DNA of 37,943 nucleotides from JBBIJR01 sp037445875 (lineage in GTDB: Bacteria; CLD3; SB21). Positions 32,367 to 37,943 of this stretch are shown here, one piece after another (position 1 is the stretch's first letter; each line of letters begins with the position of its first letter). The DNA is taken from positions 1 through 37,943 of the forward strand of contig JBBIJR010000031.1 in NCBI GenBank assembly GCA_037445875.1, written 5' to 3'. The notes under the pieces are model-generated. The model was not told where the DNA came from. It was given only the letters and a program-made list of their open reading frames with translations, and searched no databases. The translations under genes and the position numbers were made by a program.

Positions 32367-32395
32367 TTGAAATTGCGTTCGGATCTTGTTACTAT
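32367..32395 (+). promoter_or_regulatory. Sigma70-type promoter for rfbA
   Basis: TTGAAA (32367-32372), 17 bases, TACTAT (32390-32395) on the plus strand, about 50 bases before ATG 32447. It suggests the sugar-nucleotide genes form their own transcription unit. Confidence 0.5.
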
Positions 32396-32446
32396 GGGAT
32401 CGTATTACGCAGCATGCTTCATGAAACATTACCGATGGATTCCTCA

Positions 32447-33325
32447 ATGAAGGGCATTGTTCTCGCCGGGGGGGCAGGAAGCCGGCTCTATCCCATCAGC
32501 CGCGTCTATAGCAAGCAGCTGATGTATCTGTACAACAAACCGATGATCTATTATCCCCTCTCGACCTTGATTCTGGGAGGCATCCGGGACATACTGATCA
32601 TTACGACCCCGGATGACTTGGCGTCCTTTCAGAAATTATTGGGAGACGGCTCGGGACTGGGCCTGAGCCTGGATTACGCTCCCCAACCGCGGCCGGAGGG
32701 ACTGGCCCAGGCGTTCCTCATCGGCGAGCGCTTCATCGGAAGCGATTCGGTGACGCTCATTCTGGGAGACAATTTGTTCCACGGCTCGCTGGACTTTTTC
32801 AAGCGGGCATTGCATAACTCTACCCCGGGCGCTACGATCTTTGGGTACGTCGTGCACGATCCCCAGCGTTACGGCGTGGTCGAGTTCGGCCCGGACGGAC
32901 AGGTGATTTCCATCGAGGAGAAACCTATAGCCCCAAAGTCCAACTACGCCGTGCCTGGCCTTTATGTGTATGATAATCAGGTTGTTACTATCGCGAGATC
33001 GTTGCGGCCTTCGGCTCGGGGAGAACTCGAGATAACCGATCTGAACCGCCGGTACCTGGAACGGAAGCAGTTGCGCGTCGAGCGAATCGGGCGGGGCGTG
33101 GCATGGCTGGACACCGGGACGCCTCAGGCGCTCCTGGAAGCCAACAATTTCATCGGTTCGGTGGAACAGCGGCAGGGGCTGATGATCGGATGCATCGAAG
33201 AAGCGGCGTTGCGGATGGGGTTTGTGCACCCTGACCAATTCCAGGAGACATTGAACCGCTATCCGGATTGCACCTACCGCGACTACCTCAAGAGAGTTTT
33301 GCAGGACTTTGAACACACCCATTGA
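32447..33325 (+). CDS. rfbA: Glucose-1-phosphate thymidylyltransferase
   Basis: 292 residues from ATG 32447 (earlier in-frame ATGs at 32414 and 32435 lack family support; the domain starts KGIVLAGGAGSRLYP). It makes dTDP-glucose from dTTP and glucose-1-phosphate, the first step to dTDP-linked deoxysugars. Motifs: LAGGAGSRLYPISRVYSKQL, YNKPMIYYPL, the dTDP-sugar site ILGDNLFHG, and EEKPIAPKSNYAVPGLYVYD. RmlA/RffH share these; the context (WecE- and WecD-like genes) suggests the RffH role. No 4,6-dehydratase gene (rmlB/rffG) is in the window, so it must be elsewhere or to the right. The next gene starts inside its 3' end. Confidence 0.95.
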   Translation: MKGIVLAGGAGSRLYPISRVYSKQLMYLYNKPMIYYPLSTLILGGIRDILIITTPDDLASFQKLLGDGSGLGLSLDYAPQPRPEGLAQAFLIGERFIGSDSVTLILGDNLFHGSLDFFKRALHNSTPGATIFGYVVHDPQRYGVVEFGPDGQVISIEEKPIAPKSNYAVPGLYVYDNQVVTIARSLRPSARGELEITDLNRRYLERKQLRVERIGRGVAWLDTGTPQALLEANNFIGSVEQRQGLMIGCIEEAALRMGFVHPDQFQETLNRYPDCTYRDYLKRVLQDFEHTH

Positions 33326-34253
33326 ATACTCCGTGCTCGTTCCGGTGTACAACTCCGAGCGAACCCTGGAGCCGCTCGTGATGCGCACCGTATCGATGTT
33401 CCGCGAGCGGGGCAGGCCGTTCGAACTGGTCCTGGTCGAAGACCACGGCACGGACCGCAGCTGGGACATCGTTTGCGAACTGAAGACACGCTTTCCGCAG
33501 TTGATAACGGCCGTCCGCCTGGCCAGGAACTTCGGCCAGCACAATGCATTGCTGTGCGGGTTCGCGTATTGCCGCGGCCGGTTCGTAATCACCATCGACG
33601 ACGACCTTCAAATACCGCCCGAAGAAATCCCGAAACTTCTCGCCTGCCAGGTAGAAACGAATGCCGACGTCGTTTACGGTGTGTATGAACGAAAGAAGCA
33701 TCACTGGTGGCGCAATATAGGCAGTTCCGCCGTCCAGCGGGTTTTCCGCATGGTCTTTTCAACACGCGGCGACATCACTTCTTTCCGTCTGATTCGATCG
33801 CGGGTGGTCGAGCAGGTTCGGCAACATGACCAGAGCTTCGTCTTTGTCGACGGTCTGCTCCATTGGTACACCGCTTCGATTGCACGTACTACGGTTGAAC
33901 ACATAGACCGGCAGTCCGGTCGTTCCGGATACAGTCTGCCAAAACTGCTTCGCCTGGCTAATAACCTGCTCTTCAATTTCACGACTTTTCCCCTGCGATT
34001 TGTGACAATAATCGGCTTGACCATATCGGTGCTGAGCTTTCTTGCAGGCTTCCTGTTCGTTCTCAGGAAGGTCCTGTATGACGTTCCGGTTGGGTACACG
34101 TCGATCATTGTGTCCACGTTTTTCATGGGAGGAGTGGTTCTGCTCCTGGTAGGGTTTGTGGGCGAGTATATCGGTCGCCTGTATGCTCTGCAAAACCATA
34201 AGCCGCCTTTCGCTATTCAGAGTGTCCTAACACGGGAGGAAACGGGAACATGA
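33309..34253 (+). CDS. Family 2 glycosyltransferase with two C-terminal membrane spans (ArnC/Gtr-like)
   Basis: A 314-residue polyprenyl-phosphate-type GT2. The TTG start at 33309 overlaps rfbA by 17 bases and gives NTPIEYSVLVPVYNSERTL directly. The catalytic half has VLVEDHGTDRSW, LARNFGQHNALLCGF and the DDD in VITIDDDLQIPPEEI. Two membrane spans (FPLRFVTIIGLTISVLSFLAGFLFV and STFFMGGVVLLLVGFVGEYIGRLY) follow, as in ArnC and phage GtrB. These enzymes move a sugar from a nucleotide donor to undecaprenyl phosphate. Given its neighbours, the sugar may be the N-acylated 4-amino-4,6-dideoxyhexose made here. The next gene starts in its stop codon (ATGA). Confidence 0.88.
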   Translation: MNTPIEYSVLVPVYNSERTLEPLVMRTVSMFRERGRPFELVLVEDHGTDRSWDIVCELKTRFPQLITAVRLARNFGQHNALLCGFAYCRGRFVITIDDDLQIPPEEIPKLLACQVETNADVVYGVYERKKHHWWRNIGSSAVQRVFRMVFSTRGDITSFRLIRSRVVEQVRQHDQSFVFVDGLLHWYTASIARTTVEHIDRQSGRSGYSLPKLLRLANNLLFNFTTFPLRFVTIIGLTISVLSFLAGFLFVLRKVLYDVPVGYTSIIVSTFFMGGVVLLLVGFVGEYIGRLYALQNHKPPFAIQSVLTREETGT

Positions 34254-35377
34254 ATGATCTAAGCTATTCGGAACTGGAGAGTCGACGATTTGGTCTGCGG
34301 GTGTTCCGCGGCCATCTGCAAGAGATTCGTGACAAGGACTTGTTGTCCTTTCTGGTAAAGGAACGGGCGGACGTCGTCATCTTCCGGATTCCAGCAGAGG
34401 AGCGCGCTCAACTGCAACGTCTGGACCGAATGGGGTTCCCCTATCTGATCGCCGACGATCTGGTCTATTACACGGCTGATCTTGCGAAATGGAAACCGGC
34501 CGACCTTCGAAACACGGACATGGAATTCAGGCCCTGTACGCCGGTGGACGAGGAGACGCTCAACGGTCTGGTAGCCGAAATATTCGTCAACTACACAAAC
34601 CACTACCACGCCAACCCTTTCCTCGACAAGAAAGACATCCTGGAGGGATACAAGGAGTGGGCTCGCAACCATATCGCTGCGTCGCATCCGGACAAGATGA
34701 CATGGCTGGTCTATCGCGGTGGGCATGCCATCGCTTTTGCCACGTGTGCCTTCCATGAAGCCGGCTGCGAAGGCGTCCTGTACGGGGTCAAGGCAGAGCA
34801 TTCCGGCGGAGGCGTCTACGGTGATCTTATTCGATTCACCCAGCGCTATTTTAGGGATCAGGGCATGACGACGATGAAGGTATCCACTCAGGTCCAGAAT
34901 TACGCCGTCCAGAAGGTATGGGCCAGGGAAGGTTTTTACCTGAGCCATTCGTACATCACCGTTCATATCAACCCGTTGCTCAGCGCGACCCGTGTACCGA
35001 TCCATGTACTCGACTACACGGTGACCGAGCAAGACATCGAACTTAGCGCACAGGCCAGCGGCGACCGGAACCCACTTCACTTCGACTCCGGTTTCGCCAA
35101 GAGCCAGGGATTCGCGGACCGATTTGCCCACGGGCTCGTAGCCAATGGAATCATTTCGAAGTATGCGGGAATGGTGTATCCCGGATCCGGGACCCTGTTC
35201 ATGGGTTTCACGTACCGGTTCTTCAAACCGATGATCATCCACCAACGGTACCGATTCGAATTTACCGTACCGTTTGAGAACCGCCAAAGTGGTTTCTACA
35301 AATCGGTCGTCAAAGTGCTCGACGCCCAGGGTTCTTTGTGCCTTGTGGCGTATCTTGATCTGTACAAGAAGTCGTGA
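34250..35377 (+). CDS. Fused GNAT N-acyltransferase (WecD-like) and MaoC-type hydratase
   Basis: A 375-residue two-domain protein; ATG 34250 overlaps the preceding stop. Residues 1-245 form a WecD-like GNAT: an N-terminal subdomain (SRRFGLRVFRGHLQEI ... VVIFRIPAEE), a GNAT core (MTWLVYRGGHAIAFATCAF) and the closing motif NYAVQKVWAREGFYLSHSYI. WecD acetylates dTDP-4-amino-4,6-dideoxygalactose. Residues about 255-375 form a MaoC-like hot-dog domain with SGDRNPLHFDSGFA, containing catalytic Asp272, Asn274 and His277, and FAHGLVANGIISKY. MaoC hydratases make (R)-3-hydroxyacyl-CoA from 2-enoyl-CoA. The fusion suggests one protein makes an acyl-CoA and transfers it, which is inference. I do not know this combination from described pathways. 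Confidence 0.85.
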   Translation: MNDLSYSELESRRFGLRVFRGHLQEIRDKDLLSFLVKERADVVIFRIPAEERAQLQRLDRMGFPYLIADDLVYYTADLAKWKPADLRNTDMEFRPCTPVDEETLNGLVAEIFVNYTNHYHANPFLDKKDILEGYKEWARNHIAASHPDKMTWLVYRGGHAIAFATCAFHEAGCEGVLYGVKAEHSGGGVYGDLIRFTQRYFRDQGMTTMKVSTQVQNYAVQKVWAREGFYLSHSYITVHINPLLSATRVPIHVLDYTVTEQDIELSAQASGDRNPLHFDSGFAKSQGFADRFAHGLVANGIISKYAGMVYPGSGTLFMGFTYRFFKPMIIHQRYRFEFTVPFENRQSGFYKSVVKVLDAQGSLCLVAYLDLYKKS

Positions 35378-35404
35378 TTCGCAGTAGAAGTTCCTGGAAC
35401 GACT

Positions 35405-36519
35405 ATGAGCATACCCTTCAACAAGCCCTTCATCATAGGCCGGGAACTGGACTACATTCTTGAGGCCGTGCGGTCCGGCAAGATATCCGGCGACGGGCCG
35501 TTTACGAAGAAGTGTCATGAATTTTTCGAGAGGAGGTACGGGTTCTCGAAATCCCTCCTCACCACGTCGTGCACCGATGCGCTGGAGATGGCGGCAATCC
35601 TCATCGACACGCGGCCGGGGGACGAGATCATCGTGCCGTCCTTCACCTTCGTTTCGACGGCTAATGCGTTTGTCCTGCGAGGCGCGCGGATAGTGTTCGC
35701 CGACAGCGAAGCGGCCACCCCCAACATAGATGTGAAGCAAATCGAGTCTTTGATCACCGCTCGAACCAGAGCCATCGTGGTCGTCCACTACGCGGGGGTG
35801 GCGTGCGACATGGATGCCGTGATGGACATTGCCCGTCGGCACGATCTGTTCGTCATCGAAGACGCCGCGCAGGCCATCGATGCGTACTACAAGAACCGCC
35901 CGCTCGGTTCCATCGGGCACCTCGCCGCCTTCTCGTTTCACGAAACGAAGAACGTCATTTCCGGTGAGGGGGGCATGTTGGTCGTCAACGACGACCGCTT
36001 CCTGAAACGGGCGGAGATCATCCGGGAAAAGGGCACGAACCGCTCCGCTTTTTTCCGCGGCGAGATCGACAAGTACGGCTGGGTGGATATCGGCTNNNNN
36101 NNNNNATCGCGGCGTTCCTGTACGCCCAGCTGGAGCACCTCGACGAGATACAACAAAGGCGAAAGAAGATCTGGTCCGACTATCGGGATCGGCTGGAGCC
36201 TCTGGCCGCGCGGGGACGCTTGATGCTCCCTCAGCTGCCGGACTATGCCACCAACAACGCGCACATGTTCTATATCGTCTGCGAGAACGGCGAACGGCGG
36301 ACGCGGACCATAGACGTCCTGAGGGAATCCGGCATTCATGCCGTTTTTCATTATCAGAGCCTGCATGCGTCCCCCTTTTATGCAAGCCGGCATGACGGAC
36401 GAAGACTCCCCCAGGCCGACCGATACACCGAATGCCTTCTCCGCCTGCCGATGTTCTATGATCTCAGGGAGAGTGATATCGAGTTTGTGTCCGAGACCAT
36501 CCACCGGGCGCTGGTGTAG
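35405..36519 (+). CDS. wecE: dTDP-4-amino-4,6-dideoxyhexose transaminase (WecE/RffA-type), with assembly gap
   Basis: A PLP-dependent DegT/DnrJ/EryC1/StrS aminotransferase. It opens IPFNKPFIIGRELDYILEAV, has the PLP Lys182 in SFHETKN (one residue from E. coli WecE K181), and reads EKGTNRSAFFRGEIDKYGWVDIG, which is very close to the WecE signature. It converts dTDP-4-keto-6-deoxyhexose to the 4-amino sugar. Ten N (36096-36105) sit after VDIG, where WecE continues SSYLPS; after the gap the frame changes phase (IAAFLYAQLE ... DIEFVSETIHRALV), so bases are missing and the gene is whole in nature (about 376 residues). Its start is 27 bases after the fusion gene. Confidence 0.9.
36096..36105. other. 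Assembly gap (10 N)
   Basis: Ten undefined bases inside the aminotransferase gene. The gap breaks the frame and seems shorter than the true gap (about 6-7 residues of the family motif are absent). Confidence 0.98.
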
Positions 36520-36553
36520 GGGGCTGTCGGTCCACTTGATACACGAGACCACA

Positions 36554-37618
36554 ATGAAGGGGTGCTTCCAGAAATGGTTGATGATAGGAGGCGGAACGCT
36601 GCTCGGATTTGTCCTTGGCCTCCTCGCTTATTCCTACATCGTGGTTTACCCGTATTGCGGAAACAAGAAGCTGGACATCACCGGGGATTTCACCATAGTG
36701 GATGACGACGAGATTGGTTTTGTGGCTCCGTCCCGAGGCCACACGGTAAGACATCACCTTGACTCAGGGTTGAAATACTTTCTTTTCACCGACGAGAGAG
36801 GTGCCAGGGTCAGCCACGGCCATGATGCCGATTCTAGGTCTGCAGACATCGTAACGATCGGATGTTCTTTTTCCTGGGGACACGGAATCGAAAACGACTC
36901 GACTTACTCAAGCCGCTTAGAGACTAAGACAGGCTTGAGTGTATGCAATTTGAGTCTGGGTAGCTACGGCACCGTCCAGTCCTTGCTCCGACTACGACGA
37001 AACCTCGATCTCGCGCCCTCGATCGTCATTTACGGATTCATTGCCGATCATGTCCGAAGAAATCTTTCGCCCTGTGCTCCAAACTATTCTCCGTTGTGCC
37101 TGTCAACGCCGTTTGTAGCCTTTGACGACGACAACAACCCCTATATTCATCCCCCGACACACCCTCGATCCGTTGAGCTAAACAGAAGATTCTATCGAGA
37201 AGTGACCAGCCGCTCGTTCAGCTTCTCGCATCTCTGGTGGGGCATGAGATTAATCCATTCCCGGATGTTCATAAGGCAGGCAAGGACGGATTCCGTAGCT
37301 CGTTTTGTCAGCATGAAGTATCTCATTCGACAACTCCAGGAACTTACGGTATCAATCCGTGCTCAGCTGATCGTTGTGTATATTCCAGCACTGGACCAAG
37401 ATACTACAGCCCCACCACCGCGCGAACTGGTTGCTGCGCTTGTTCCGTCCATCATTTTCGTTGACATGGCGGAGCCCGTCAGGAAATACTACCTCAACCA
37501 CGACCGGCCCCTGCATCTGGGAATGGACAAACATCCTAACAGCACCGCACACGCCTTGATCGCAGATGAACTTGCCCGTGCTGTGAACGATGTAAGGAAC
37601 GGCGATCGGGCCAGGTGA
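36554..37618 (+). CDS. Membrane-anchored SGNH/GDSL-hydrolase-like protein
   Basis: A 354-residue protein. ATG 36554 is preferred because the longer frame overlaps the aminotransferase. One N-terminal span (WLMIGGGTLLGFVLGLLAYSYIVV) anchors a periplasmic domain. Block I, IVTIGCSFSWGHGI, resembles the Ser block of SGNH hydrolases; NLSLGSYGTVQSLL resembles the Gly block; DKHPNSTAHALIADELA near the C-terminus gives the Asp/His pair of block V. These enzymes remove or add O-acyl groups on glycans. The Asn of block III is not clear to me, so catalytic competence is uncertain. Position at the end of a glycan cluster suggests a sugar O-acyl(de)acylation role. Confidence 0.65.
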   Translation: MKGCFQKWLMIGGGTLLGFVLGLLAYSYIVVYPYCGNKKLDITGDFTIVDDDEIGFVAPSRGHTVRHHLDSGLKYFLFTDERGARVSHGHDADSRSADIVTIGCSFSWGHGIENDSTYSSRLETKTGLSVCNLSLGSYGTVQSLLRLRRNLDLAPSIVIYGFIADHVRRNLSPCAPNYSPLCLSTPFVAFDDDNNPYIHPPTHPRSVELNRRFYREVTSRSFSFSHLWWGMRLIHSRMFIRQARTDSVARFVSMKYLIRQLQELTVSIRAQLIVVYIPALDQDTTAPPPRELVAALVPSIIFVDMAEPVRKYYLNHDRPLHLGMDKHPNSTAHALIADELARAVNDVRNGDRAR

Positions 37619-37655
37619 GACGGCAGAGAGTAAACCACATGATGGGCAGAAGGGA

Positions 37656-37943
37656 TTGACCGGAAAGCGAAGTCGGGCAAGGAAGTATCTTTCCTTCTTC
37701 TATGAATTCGGGCCGGAGGTGGACTTGCTGAAATCGTCGAACGTATTCGCGCACCGCATCGACCAACATAATGTGCGGTCTTGGTTGCAGATTCTTGAAG
37801 CTCTACAGGCGGTCGTGTCCAGATGGGCAGTGCCAGGTTTGTTATGCCTGGTACTGGCGTACTACATCAAGACGTATGTCGAGAATGTTGGCCAGGTGTT
37901 TCCATACTACAATGATGAGCTAATCTACCATATTGAGGCAAGG
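37656..37943 (+). CDS. N-terminal part of a membrane protein, probably GT-C-like, cut by the window end
   Basis: An open frame runs from at least 37656 to the window end without a stop. TTG 37656 is a tentative start; no good Shine-Dalgarno lies at normal distance, and the frame is open further upstream to about 37605. It reads TGKRSRARKYLSFFYEFG ... a membrane span (WAVPGLLCLVLAYYIKTYV) and then a loop, VFPYYNDELIYHIEAR. An Asp-Glu just after the first span is a hallmark of GT-C glycosyltransferases (ArnT/PMT group), which use polyprenyl-phosphate sugars at the outer face of the inner membrane. The protein is cut after about 96 residues, so this is provisional. Confidence 0.45.
   Translation, partial: MTGKRSRARKYLSFFYEFGPEVDLLKSSNVFAHRIDQHNVRSWLQILEALQAVVSRWAVPGLLCLVLAYYIKTYVENVGQVFPYYNDELIYHIEAR

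Noticed and set aside
34259..36385. 708-codon minus-strand frame across the GNAT-MaoC and aminotransferase genes
   Set aside because: It runs through the N gap and has no domain signature, while the plus-strand genes are clear; a shadow frame.
1..37943. Search for CRISPR arrays, tRNA or rRNA genes and insertion sequences
   Set aside because: No direct-repeat arrays, cloverleaf-like sequences, rRNA stretches or transposase genes were recognised by reading; a short or divergent RNA gene could still be missed without covariance models.

Overview
The window looks like a chromosomal segment of a moderately GC-rich, Gram-negative-type bacterium, probably a metagenome or draft assembly because two genes are cut by runs of N. 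Clues to the envelope are a CcmE haem chaperone, many Sec signal peptides and a nucleotide-sugar/polysaccharide cluster. The family mix (M64 peptidase, a PD40-type secreted protein, a toast-rack protein, TPR proteins, receiver/PATAN regulators) suggests the FCB superphylum or a nearby candidate phylum, but clear Shine-Dalgarno sites argue against typical Bacteroidia. This placement is inference. No rRNA, tRNA, CRISPR, insertion sequence or prophage gene was seen, and no gene-free stretch exceeds 300 bases.

Layout. 1-2546: a truncated secreted PD40-type protein and a BtuF-like metal-chelate-binding protein on the minus strand, divergent from a secreted M64 metallopeptidase. 2549-7134 (minus): DAACS symporter, ccmE, a strong terminator, then a zinc-ribbon methyltransferase and mutL. 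7253-11964: a secreted double-DUF2914 protein divergent from polA, which is followed by a membrane-anchored TPR protein containing an assembly gap. 11965-19903 (minus) is a long co-directional run: PHP phosphoesterase, a 70-residue unknown, a TIGR04283-type glycosyltransferase, HAD hydrolase, methyltransferase, pyrimidine-nucleoside phosphorylase, ECF sigma factor, toast-rack protein and a large TPR protein. Many junctions are 4-base ATGA overlaps.

19920-28204 (minus) holds signalling genes: a Crp/Fnr regulator, a sensor kinase with a degenerate receiver, a receiver-PATAN-roadblock-like regulator, and a separate receiver-kinase with an atypical stand-alone receiver. Between them lies comF, a nitrilase-family gene broken by an in-frame TAG, and a diacylglycerol-kinase-like gene.

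28444-37943 (plus) is a cell-surface region: a PASTA-only protein, a GT4 glycosyltransferase, a GT-C-like membrane protein, rfbA, a polyprenyl-phosphate type GT2, a GNAT-MaoC fusion, a WecE/RffA-type sugar aminotransferase (with an assembly gap), a membrane-anchored SGNH-like protein, and the start of another membrane protein. RfbA, WecE-like and WecD-like activities together point to a dTDP-4-amino-4,6-dideoxyhexose that is N-acylated. The MaoC hydratase domain fused to the acyltransferase suggests the acyl group could be an (R)-3-hydroxyacyl group rather than plain acetyl. This is the most interesting hypothesis in the window. The other strong observations are the amber-interrupted nitrilase gene, a DNA polymerase I whose proofreading site has lost its catalytic acids, and a small ORF locked between its neighbours by start/stop overlaps on both sides.
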